Below, in pieces: positions 1-8,183 of a stretch of 32,878 nucleotides of DNA (its first letter is position 1; the number at the start of each line of letters is the position of its first letter). The notes under the pieces are model-generated. The model searched no databases. It saw only the letters and a program-made list of their open reading frames with translations, and was not told the origin of the DNA. The stretch comes from Thermoplasmatota archaeon (GTDB taxonomy: Archaea; Thermoplasmatota; Thermoplasmata; Halarchaeoplasmatales; Halarchaeoplasmataceae). The position numbers and the translations under genes were made by a program. The stretch lies in assembly GCA_018334835.1 (NCBI GenBank), contig JAGXLF010000001.1, forward strand, positions 1 to 32,878, given 5' to 3'.

Positions 1-826
1 CATCGGAAAAGAAGAATAGATAGACCGCTAAACTTATGAAAAAAAGGGACGGGACGAATTTCAAAGCCCTTTTGTACAGTTTTTTCCCGACCTTCTCTAG
101 ATGGCTATAGCCTCTCACCTTTCCCTTCTTTTCTTCCTCTTTTTTTAGTCGCTCGAGTTCGTTTAGGACCCCGTCCATTTTGCTCTCTGGTATCACACTT
201 AGAATTTTTTTATTTTTTGATGATTGATATATTCTTTTAGCCATATACTCCAATCTTTCCTTTTTTACCTCGTCTGCTACCTCGGGCGCGAACCGTCCTA
301 GAGCCGCTATAACCCCTTCCACTAGGTCATCCTGGGATTCCATCCCTTCCACAGAGTCAGATTTTATCTCTTCAGAAAACGAGAGCATCGCGGATTTGAA
401 GTACCAGGCCATCTTCAATTTCTCTAGGGGGGACATGTTTCCATATGCTCTTTTAAAAGTTAGAGTCACGTCTCTATCGATGAATTCTATGTCGATTTCG
501 AGGAAATCGGCCAGATCAACTAAGTTGGCCACATGGGTTTCTGGTTCGACCTGCTTGAATTTTCTGAGGTTTTCTCTTACAGCGTCGATAAAAGTCTGGT
601 AAATCAGACCCCCTGTATTTCCTTTTTGGTACGATGGGAGAAGGGGCTTATCAAGCCATTTTTCCTTTTTCTCCATTGTTTCGAAACGTTTCTCACAAAG
701 GGCGAGTCCAACAATATCAGGTTTATACTTGTCTATAAGAGCAATTAGTTCTACATCTAAACTATCATCAGAGAGATAGTCGACTCCAACTAATGTTATA
801 TTATCGTTGAAGTTTTTTACGTTCAT
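1..826 (-). CDS. TraB/PrgY-like family protein, C-terminus truncated by window edge
   Basis: Manual translation of the minus strand from ATG at 826 is open to the window edge: MNVKNFNDNITLVGVDYLSDDSLDVELIALIDKYKPDIVGLALCEKRFETM...HVANLVDLADFLEIDIEFIDRDVTLTFKRAYGNMSPLEKLKMAWYF. It resembles the archaeal TraB pattern (ITLVGTAHVS..S / DRD..VTLKRAW). Not in the ORF track, presumably because no stop lies inside the window. Confidence 0.7.
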   Translation of the reverse strand, partial: MNVKNFNDNITLVGVDYLSDDSLDVELIALIDKYKPDIVGLALCEKRFETMEKKEKWLDKPLLPSYQKGNTGGLIYQTFIDAVRENLRKFKQVEPETHVANLVDLADFLEIDIEFIDRDVTLTFKRAYGNMSPLEKLKMAWYFKSAMLSFSEEIKSDSVEGMESQDDLVEGVIAALGRFAPEVADEVKKERLEYMAKRIYQSSKNKKILSVIPESKMDGVLNELERLKKEEEKKGKVRGYSHLEKVGKKLYKRALKFVPSLFFISLAVYLFFFSD

Positions 827-900
827 GAGGATATTCTAATTCCAATGTATGAATATTATACTAAAAGTTTTTTATGTAAGTACTAAATGAAGCCACCGAA

Positions 901-1875
901 ATGTTCTTGATCTTAGGATGGACGGCGATACTAGCTATCGGTATAGTACTTTTGGTAAAGGGTGCTGATTTTTTGGTAGACGGAGGTGCCAAGATAGCGG
1001 CATATCTAGGAGTTCCCACGATCATCATAGGATTGACTTTAGTTTCTTTCGGAACTTCACTACCGGAACTCGGGGCCAGTTTGAACGCAGTTCTGAAGAG
1101 CAGGCAGGGGATATCTGTCGGCAACGTAGTAGGATCAAACATCGCTAATATCTTATTGGTGTTGGGCGTGAGTTCGATAATCAGACCGATTTCCGTCGAT
1201 GTAGACGTGATCAAAAGAGAGATTCCCATGATGTTCGGAGCGATGGCTTTATTCGTGCTTTTTGCAGGTCCTATTCTTTCCGATGGTAACAGGATAGAGA
1301 GATGGCAAGGGGGCTTGCTTCTTCTCGCGTTGGTAGCATATCTCGTCTTTTTTGCATCTATCGTCCTTAAGGGACGGGATGACGAGATCATCGATGAAGT
1401 AGAGAAAGAGGAGCGAAAAACTCTCAAAGAGGAATTCCACTGGCCAATGAATATTTTGAAGGTGACAGGTGGAATTTTTGGGATAATCGTAGGATCGGAA
1501 TTAGCTATCCGTTCAGCCATCTTCTATATAGAACGCTTCGATCTGATAGAGGGTGTAGTTGGATTAACGATAATAGCACTAGCCACATCTTTACCGGAAC
1601 TGTCGACCTCTAGTATAGCCGCATTCAAAGAAGAGGCAGATATATCTCTTGGCAACGTGATAGGATCAAACACGTTCAATATATTGATGGTCATCGGAGT
1701 CAGCGCGGTGGTGATACCTTTGACTTTCTCAGAAGAGATATATTCTAGCTTTCTCGTGATGATCATCGTAAGTGTGTTCCTCACGATATCGATTTACTTA
1801 GGAGAAAAACTCTCTAGGGTCGAGGGGATCGTGATGGTGGTAGCGTATTTTGCTTATATCCTCTACCTTTACTGA
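901..1875 (+). CDS. Calcium/sodium antiporter, CaCA family (YrbG-like)
   Basis: Two alpha repeats: GTSLPELGASLNAV..GNVVGSNIANILLVLG and ATSLPELSTSSIAAF..GNVIGSNTFNILMVIG; hydrophobic segments throughout. Confidence 0.95.
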   Translation: MFLILGWTAILAIGIVLLVKGADFLVDGGAKIAAYLGVPTIIIGLTLVSFGTSLPELGASLNAVLKSRQGISVGNVVGSNIANILLVLGVSSIIRPISVDVDVIKREIPMMFGAMALFVLFAGPILSDGNRIERWQGGLLLLALVAYLVFFASIVLKGRDDEIIDEVEKEERKTLKEEFHWPMNILKVTGGIFGIIVGSELAIRSAIFYIERFDLIEGVVGLTIIALATSLPELSTSSIAAFKEEADISLGNVIGSNTFNILMVIGVSAVVIPLTFSEEIYSSFLVMIIVSVFLTISIYLGEKLSRVEGIVMVVAYFAYILYLY

Positions 1876-1876
1876 C

Positions 1877-2464
1877 TCAATAGCCGAAATCGAAGATAAA
1901 TCTGTTCTTCACTATAAGAATTAGAGCTAGAAATGAAAGGAACAGACCTATGAAGGTGTAGGGGAGAGATAGACGCTGACTGAATATCAAGAAATCGGAT
2001 TGAGCGTTCAGATAACCCCAGATGAGTGAACTGAATATGGCAAATATAGAACCTGTAAAGGACATTACGAAAGATCTCCTCTTATAACTGTTGAAAATGC
2101 CGAGACCCACAAAAAGACAGAATATAGAGCCCGCTAAACCTATAGATTTGTGGGCAAGAGTGAACGAATCTAGAATCAATAAGGAGAGTACACCGATAGA
2201 AAAAAGGATTACAGCCGAAAGAAGTGAAAGACCAGCGATCTTTAGTTGGAGTGGATCTCCTTCACTCGATATCAATCCGATATGTATCCTGTTATAGGTC
2301 TCCCAATTGTATTTCATTTCTTTTATACGAAAATCATCTACTCTATCTGTGTAACGAAAGTTGCAGTAGGGGCAAATGACATCTACTTTTTCAGCCCCTT
2401 CTTCTTCAGCATCGACGTAAAAACCCCTTCTACAGCGAGGACAGTGGGTCCACAGTTTTCTCAT
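1877..2464 (-). CDS. Zinc-ribbon membrane protein of unknown function
   Basis: N-terminal CPRC...CPYC zinc ribbon followed by about four hydrophobic segments; convergent with the exchanger. Confidence 0.7.
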   Translation of the reverse strand: MRKLWTHCPRCRRGFYVDAEEEGAEKVDVICPYCNFRYTDRVDDFRIKEMKYNWETYNRIHIGLISSEGDPLQLKIAGLSLLSAVILFSIGVLSLLILDSFTLAHKSIGLAGSIFCLFVGLGIFNSYKRRSFVMSFTGSIFAIFSSLIWGYLNAQSDFLIFSQRLSLPYTFIGLFLSFLALILIVKNRFIFDFGY

Positions 2465-2813
2465 CGTATTTTAATAGAGGGTATAAGGATAAGAGTTTTT
2501 TGATTTATCCTCCCTATCCGAGAATAAGTTTTTGACAGCAGGAGCGGCAAGAGGGGTTGATGAAGTTTAGTCTATTCTAGTACCTTTCTGCAGTGCCCCC
2601 TTATACATAGTGTGTCAAGTTTTTAGTAATATAGCCGATCTGTCCATGAGATTCGTCGTCCTTAAATAATATATGATATATTTCAAAAACCTCTATAACG
2701 TGGAAAACCACTAAATTTTTGACATCCTCCTCTGTCTAGCCCAAAAATATAATAACATAGGTTTCATACAATTTTATAGATGTAGTAAAAAACTCCTCCG
2801 TAAAAGAGGTGAG

Positions 2814-3818
2814 ATGATTAGAGCCGATGGTAAGGATACCAGAGGAGGCGAAGGAGATAAAAGAACTACTTCTGAGATTGAAGTCTCTTCTCTCAATAAA
2901 TCGGTTCGAGATGTCATAGAAGACTTGGAAAGTGACCATGAAGTTTATGGAGATGAGACAGTTAAAAGGGCTACTCTAAAGTGTTTAAAACATCTTCAAG
3001 ATAAAAAAGAATTGTCTCACAAAGAATTGAAGATGAGTATATATCTCGATTTTTTAGATAACCCAACATTAGATTTAGAAAAAGGAATGGGAGTAGATTT
3101 TAAGGGACCTCAAAAAGAAGATCTTTGGGAGATGGGCAAGACAGGTCTAGATTATCTCGAAGAGAAAACTAGCCTTGTTGAAAGTTCCATAGACGAAAAG
3201 GGTAGAAGATATAGATGGAAAACTGACGGAGCTGAGACGATGTCCTTAGAAGAGAGAGATTTAGAGGACAAACCGCTTGAAGATTTGGATAAACAAATCT
3301 TGATCGAGAGTGGAAAACAATTCCTAAACACAATCTATGGCGAAAAAGAGAAAGAAGAAAAGCCCGTATTGGAAAAAGGAGAAAGTTACCTTACTAAAGA
3401 TAAAAAACCAAAAAAAAGCTTAGAGTTTTCTCTGAAAAAGATGGAAAAAGAAGGAAAAGGGTATGTCTTGAGCAGTATAAATCCAGATAAGATCAATAGA
3501 AAATACGAGGTCAATGAAGATTCGATTTCATTCAATTGGCTCACAGGTCTTGAGGGAAAAAATAGATTTAAACCATCTAACCTTCACCTGATCGCACACA
3601 GTATGATCAATTTTCTAGAAGATAAAAACGGACCAATTTTTATTGGAGGGGTAGAGATCATTTTAAAACACAATTCCTTCGATAGATTTTTGGGTTTTTT
3701 AAACCACCTTGTAGATGTTGTTTCTGAAGAAAATGGAATCTTGGTTCTCAGTCTAGATCCTAGAATACTTTCTGATCAGCAGCTAGCTAAGATAGAGAGA
3801 AAATTTGAATATCTTTAA
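2814..3818 (+). CDS. DUF835-like domain protein with charged N-terminal region
   Basis: C-terminal YVLSSINPDKI...PSNLHLIAHSMINFLEDKNGPIFIGGVEIILKHNSFDRFLGFLNHLVDVVSEENGILVLSLDPRILSDQQLAKIERKFEYL matches the DUF835 pattern (hxxGhEYLhxxNxFxxhLxFLxxLxDxVxxxxxxhhhxhDPxxLxxxxLxxLER). Confidence 0.7.
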   Translation: MIRADGKDTRGGEGDKRTTSEIEVSSLNKSVRDVIEDLESDHEVYGDETVKRATLKCLKHLQDKKELSHKELKMSIYLDFLDNPTLDLEKGMGVDFKGPQKEDLWEMGKTGLDYLEEKTSLVESSIDEKGRRYRWKTDGAETMSLEERDLEDKPLEDLDKQILIESGKQFLNTIYGEKEKEEKPVLEKGESYLTKDKKPKKSLEFSLKKMEKEGKGYVLSSINPDKINRKYEVNEDSISFNWLTGLEGKNRFKPSNLHLIAHSMINFLEDKNGPIFIGGVEIILKHNSFDRFLGFLNHLVDVVSEENGILVLSLDPRILSDQQLAKIERKFEYL

Positions 3819-3907
3819 ATTTCTTAAATGAGTTGGAAAATAAAGATAAAAGATTTACTAGGGGTGAGGAAAATAACGAATCCTACTACTACTCAACATT
3901 TTGATAG

Positions 3908-4004
3908 TGCTCCCGGGGGGATTCGAACCCCCGTAATCGGCTATCCCTGGCCTTGCATCGGCCTCGAAAGGCCGAGATGATTGGCCGGACTACACCACAG
4001 GAGC
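3908..4004 (-). tRNA. tRNA-Glu (anticodon TTC) with a 22-nt intron at position 37/38 (intron about 3943..3964)
   Basis: Minus strand: GCTCCTG acceptor pairs with CGGGAGC, then discriminator A; T-arm GGGGG-TTCGAAT-CCCCC; anticodon stem TCGGC/GCCGA with loop CTTTCG|A interrupted by AGGCCGATGCAAGGCCAGGGAT. No CCA encoded. Confidence 0.93.
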
Positions 4005-4206
4005 AAAATGTGAACGCAGTGAGCATTTTGTGACTCAGTGGAATGATGTTCCACATCAGGAGCGTATTGATAAGTCACAACGGGGTTGATTTAGATAACA
4101 ACCCCAATAAATAGTTTACTCCCACCCCATTCTCGTCCAATATCGTATTTCCATTTTCATCCGAAAGATTTATAGTTTTACTAATGATGATTCGAGCGGT
4201 GGTTAT

Positions 4207-5304
4207 TTGAGAGAAGATCCGTTCGTATATGCTCATGAGAAAGAGAAAGAAATAGTTTGGATGAGTCAAAACACCAATCAATTGGAGACCACACCGAAGA
4301 TAAATGAGAACATAATCGAAGCTGTTGAAGAAAATAAGTATAATCTTTATCCTCATAAGCAGGGAATTTTGGGCCTAAAAGAGGTTCTGCTCAAGGACTT
4401 GGGTCTCACTGAGGGTTTTGACGCCTTGATCACGAACGGAGCGATCGAAGCTACCTACGGGTTGACTAGAGCTATGCTTGAAAGCGGTGATAATGTAATA
4501 GCTTCAGATCCGAGTTTCATGCCTATACATCATCAGGTTGAACTATGTAGTGCGGAGATGAGGGAGATAGATGTTTACGAACCTCCCTATAAGATGACCG
4601 TGGAAGAGATTAAAGAACAGGTCGATGAAAATACAGAGATGATACTTCTGATCGATCCACTCAACCCTCTTGGCTCCACCTATGATAGAGAGGAGGTGAA
4701 AGCTATATGCGACATCGTTGAAGATGAAGATCTTTGGATAATTGACGATATCACATATCGTGACTTCGCTTTCGATCACACTCTAACCACAGAATTCGTT
4801 CCAGAGCGTACCTTTTTGGTTTACAGCTTTTCGAAGAACTGTGGGTTTGCCGGTATGAGACTAGGAGGTCTCATCATGCCGAACGAATTGTCGGACCGTC
4901 TTCACAAATACCGCACTAACGTTTTATCCGCTAACGTACTCGCCCAAGTCGGTGCAAAGACAGCGTTGGAAACTAAAGATCAATGGTTGGATGATATGGT
5001 GGAACAGGCGAGGAAAAATCAGCGCTTGATAAAAGAGTGCGTTGAAGAGATAGATGATGTATTTTTACCTATCTATCCTTCCAACACTAACATGTTTGCT
5101 ATCGACATCGGAGGAACTGGTATAAGTCCTGAGAACCTTCAGGAAAAACTTCTCTATGAACATGACGTCTTCGTGAGATCGGGAACCTACGTTTCGAAAA
5201 GCTCAGGAGAGGATTTCATAAGGGTCTCCTTCACAGTTCCCGAAGAGGGAGTGAGAAGATTTATTGATATTTTACCGGATGTTATAGAAGAGTTGAGATC
5301 ATGA
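4207..5304 (+). CDS. PLP-dependent aminotransferase, class I/II
   Basis: TTG start; GDNVIASDPSFMPIHHQVEL, LLIDPLNPLGSTYDREEV (NPxG motif), WIIDDITYRDFAF, VYSFSKNCGFAGMRLGG (PLP Lys SFSK). Confidence 0.9.
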   Translation: MREDPFVYAHEKEKEIVWMSQNTNQLETTPKINENIIEAVEENKYNLYPHKQGILGLKEVLLKDLGLTEGFDALITNGAIEATYGLTRAMLESGDNVIASDPSFMPIHHQVELCSAEMREIDVYEPPYKMTVEEIKEQVDENTEMILLIDPLNPLGSTYDREEVKAICDIVEDEDLWIIDDITYRDFAFDHTLTTEFVPERTFLVYSFSKNCGFAGMRLGGLIMPNELSDRLHKYRTNVLSANVLAQVGAKTALETKDQWLDDMVEQARKNQRLIKECVEEIDDVFLPIYPSNTNMFAIDIGGTGISPENLQEKLLYEHDVFVRSGTYVSKSSGEDFIRVSFTVPEEGVRRFIDILPDVIEELRS

Positions 5305-5948
5305 AACCCGTAGATGTAGGCATATATGAAAAGGATGGGAAATACTATACTTTGAATCTCATACCAGGGCAGGATGTGTATGGAGAAGAACTAGTAGAGG
5401 AGGAAGGTTTTGAATATAGAGAATGGGACCCTAATAGAAGTAAATTATGTGCTTTCCTCGAAAAAGAGGGATCGATACCGATTCAACCTGATATGGATAT
5501 CCTCTACTTGGGTGCAGGAGATGGAACGACTGCTAGCCATATGTCTGATATAGTGACTGAGGGCAAAATATTTGCACTAGAGGTCGCACGAGAACCGTTC
5601 AGGAATCTACTTTCCCTTTCAAAGGATAGAAGAAATATTTTTTCAATCATGGCCGATGCTAGGAATCCAGAAAGATACGAGGAAATCGTAGGAAAAGTAG
5701 ACTTTATTTATCAGGATATTTCTCAGAAAGACCAGACTGAGATATTTTTGAAAAACCTCAGGTTTCTTAAAGAAGATTCAATCGCTATCATCGTAGTGAA
5801 GGCTAAGAGTATGGACGTTTCTAGATCTCCAGAGCAAATATATGAAGAAGTAGAAGATAAGTTAGGAAAAGAAGGGTATGATATTCTCCTTAAAACCGAT
5901 ATCTCGCACCGACAGAAAGATCATGCGATGATCGTTATAGAAAAATAA
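5301..5948 (+). CDS. flpA: Fibrillarin-like rRNA/tRNA 2'-O-methyltransferase
   Basis: YREWDPNRSKLCAFL, DILYLGAGDGTTASHMSDIV, ADARNPERYEEIVGKVDFIYQDISQKDQTEIFLKNLRFLK, VVKAKSMDVSRSPEQIYEE; ATGA overlap with the upstream gene. Confidence 0.95.
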   Translation: MKPVDVGIYEKDGKYYTLNLIPGQDVYGEELVEEEGFEYREWDPNRSKLCAFLEKEGSIPIQPDMDILYLGAGDGTTASHMSDIVTEGKIFALEVAREPFRNLLSLSKDRRNIFSIMADARNPERYEEIVGKVDFIYQDISQKDQTEIFLKNLRFLKEDSIAIIVVKAKSMDVSRSPEQIYEEVEDKLGKEGYDILLKTDISHRQKDHAMIVIEK

Positions 5949-6006
5949 TATCTCAATCACCTATCATTCCAAAAACATTTTACCCTCCTGATTATATTCA
6001 CTCTCG

Positions 6007-6735
6007 ATGATCGGCATATTAAAAGAGGAGGAGGAACTATACGAGAACATCTGGGGTAAACTATTCCTGTTCTTTGTCCCCTTTATTATAGGATTTTCAT
6101 ATGTAGGTTTACTTTACTTGATATTTGGTAATACTAACACGTTTTGGATTGTAGGTTCTGCGATGTTTGCGTATCTTTTTCCTCCTTTTGGAAAGGAGAC
6201 GGTGATCCCTACTACTATATTCACCCTCCTCGGATTGCAATCCTTACAATTATCGCCTATTTTATCTATCTCTGTAGTTGCTGGATCCGTCGCCTATGTA
6301 GATGTAGTCACTTCATACTTTCTCTTATATAATTTTTACATAGCTAAAAAAATCCCTCTGTTAGGAAAATGGATAGATAAGTCCCAAAAAATAGGGGCTA
6401 GAAAGATGAGAAAAAACGAGTGGATAAAGAGATTAGCTTTTTATGGAGTAGCGGCCTTCGTCGTAGTTCCATTTCAGGGAAGCGGCGGTGTCGGCGCTTC
6501 TATCCTCGGGAGGGTCATTGGTATGAATAAATATTATGCATGGATATCGATAATTACAGGAGCTTTCATCGGTAGTTTCTTGATAGGGATCGTAGCATAC
6601 TACACAGGAGGAGCAATCATCAGGGTATTTGGGGCCAATATCCTCATATGGGTTGTTGGAGTATTTCTAGTCATCGTAGCTTTTATATTCTTATACAACT
6701 TTCTAAAACCCCGGTTCTTCGCTGAGTCGGAATAA
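6007..6735 (+). CDS. Integral membrane protein, putative small multidrug export (PF06695-like)
   Basis: Multiple TM segments; FPPFGKETVIPTTIF and VPFQGSGGVGASILGRVIGMNKYYAW resemble the small multidrug export family. Confidence 0.6.
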   Translation: MIGILKEEEELYENIWGKLFLFFVPFIIGFSYVGLLYLIFGNTNTFWIVGSAMFAYLFPPFGKETVIPTTIFTLLGLQSLQLSPILSISVVAGSVAYVDVVTSYFLLYNFYIAKKIPLLGKWIDKSQKIGARKMRKNEWIKRLAFYGVAAFVVVPFQGSGGVGASILGRVIGMNKYYAWISIITGAFIGSFLIGIVAYYTGGAIIRVFGANILIWVVGVFLVIVAFIFLYNFLKPRFFAESE

Positions 6736-6750
6736 AGATGAGATGGTAAA

Positions 6751-7716
6751 ATGAAATTGAAAAACAGAAAGATACTCGTGACAGGCGCAGCAGGATTCAT
6801 AGGAAGTCATCTAGTAGATGCCTTAGTCGAAGAGAATAAAGTGATCGGATACGATAATCTCTCTTCCGGAAAAAAGGAACTTGTGGAGCATCTCGAAGAT
6901 GAAGACAATTTTGAACTAGTGGTTGAAGATGTTTTGAATAAAGAAAAATTAGATGAAGAGATGGAAAGATGCGACATGGTTTTTCATCTCGCTGCTGATC
7001 CGGACGTGAAAGTCGGAGCGGAGGATACCTTTGTACATCTTGAACAAAACATCATCGCTACTTACAACATTTTGGACGCGATGAGAGAGAACGATATCCA
7101 AGAGATTGTTTTTACTTCATCTTCTACAGTTTACGGTGAAACTGAAGTGATACCCACACCTGAAGATTTAGGGCCTTTGAAACCGATCTCTCTTTATGGC
7201 TCTTCTAAACTCAGCTGTGAAGCTTTGATCTCTTCCTTCTGTCACACCTTCGACATGCGATCCGCCTCATTTAGATTTGCCAATGTTGTAGGTCCTAGAA
7301 GTACTCATGGCGTCACTTATGATTTCGTAGAAAAATTGAAGGACGATCCTACCGAACTCGAGATCCTAGGAGCTCCTCCGGGTACGACAAAATCTTACTT
7401 TTACATAACCGACTGTATCGACGGGATGTTATTTGGAACAAGAAACGCAGAAAATATAGTAGAATACTTCAACCTCGGTTCAGAAGACTATATTAACGTA
7501 AAACAGATTGCTGATATCGTCTGCGAGGAGATGGGTCTAAAAGATGTAGAGTATGATTGGACAGCCGGCTCTGAGGGTGATAAAGCCGGATGGAAGGGAG
7601 ATGTAAAGACTATGCTGCTTTCGTTGGAAAAGATTAAAAATTTAGGATGGTCTCCCAAACACGATAGTGCCGAATCTATTGCAAAGACAGTAAGGGCATT
7701 ACTAGAACCTAAATAA
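6751..7716 (+). CDS. NAD-dependent epimerase/dehydratase (UDP-glucose 4-epimerase-like)
   Basis: Rossmann motif KILVTGAAGFIGSHLVDAL; SSSTVYGE; YGSSKLSCE (YxxxK); RFANVVGPR. Confidence 0.93.
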   Translation: MKLKNRKILVTGAAGFIGSHLVDALVEENKVIGYDNLSSGKKELVEHLEDEDNFELVVEDVLNKEKLDEEMERCDMVFHLAADPDVKVGAEDTFVHLEQNIIATYNILDAMRENDIQEIVFTSSSTVYGETEVIPTPEDLGPLKPISLYGSSKLSCEALISSFCHTFDMRSASFRFANVVGPRSTHGVTYDFVEKLKDDPTELEILGAPPGTTKSYFYITDCIDGMLFGTRNAENIVEYFNLGSEDYINVKQIADIVCEEMGLKDVEYDWTAGSEGDKAGWKGDVKTMLLSLEKIKNLGWSPKHDSAESIAKTVRALLEPK

Positions 7717-7721
7717 GAGGC

Positions 7722-7853
7722 TTACAAAATAGAGGCTAGAGTATTGATCGGGTCTGCGACCCAGATGGCGACCAAAAGACAGCTGATGAAATAAACATAG
7801 TAAAGGATATTGTACTTGTATTCATCCAGTTTATCTATCAGTTTTTCCGTCAT
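7722..7853 (-). CDS. Putative 43-aa single-TM small protein
   Basis: Manual translation: MTEKLIDKLDEYKYNILYYVYFISCLLVAIWVADPINTLASIL*, a charged N-terminus then a hydrophobic segment. Below the ORF-track length cutoff. Confidence 0.45.
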   Translation of the reverse strand: MTEKLIDKLDEYKYNILYYVYFISCLLVAIWVADPINTLASIL

Positions 7854-8018
7854 ACTTATCACGTTAAAACGTCAGACCTTTTTAAGACAAATTTATGAAA
7901 AACCTCGCATTATAAATATTTTTTCCAAAAAAGAGCCTGTTAGTCGGCACAAATTCCTTACAGACCAAAAAATTATAAGTAGTTAATTTGCTATCTCCTA
8001 AATAATTGAGGAATCTGA

Positions 8019-8180
8019 ATGGATAAAAAAATCCATAAAAAGATAGATAAGAATGATGAATCTTTAACCATTGATGATATCCAAAAGATGATCAAGAAGA
8101 TACAGGAGGAGAATCCAGATCGTGAAGTATTTTTTGATGGAGACGAATACGCCATCTGTAGCAGAAAAAAGGAAGGGTAA
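8019..8180 (+). CDS. Putative 53-aa small protein preceding isopentenyl phosphate kinase
   Basis: Manual translation: MDKKIHKKIDKNDESLTIDDIQKMIKKIQEENPDREVFFDGDEYAICSRKKEG*. Ends 4 nt before the ipk start; AT-rich TATA-like sequence (aaaaattataagtag) upstream. Confidence 0.55.
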   Translation: MDKKIHKKIDKNDESLTIDDIQKMIKKIQEENPDREVFFDGDEYAICSRKKEG

Positions 8181-8183
8181 TCT

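Noticed and set aside
396-748. Two short plus-strand ORFs (68 and 71 aa)
   Set aside because: Antisense to the open TraB-like minus-strand frame that runs through the whole region.
861-1520. 219-aa minus-strand ORF antisense to the Na+/Ca2+ exchanger
   Set aside because: Fully overlaps a confident CaCA gene, has a composition typical of antisense translation, and shows no recognisable motif.
2610-2735. Possible minus-strand GTG-start 36-aa ORF (VVFHVIEVFEIYHILFKDDESHGQIGYITKNLTHYV) with GAGGAGG upstream
   Set aside because: Very short, with non-optimal SD spacing and no recognisable family; could be a gene remnant but not supportable from sequence alone.
3908-4004. Reading the tRNA as a class II tRNA with a long variable arm
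   Set aside because: Acceptor/D-arm and anticodon TTC fit Glu (class I), and the extra 22 nt forms a precise bulge-helix-bulge intron.
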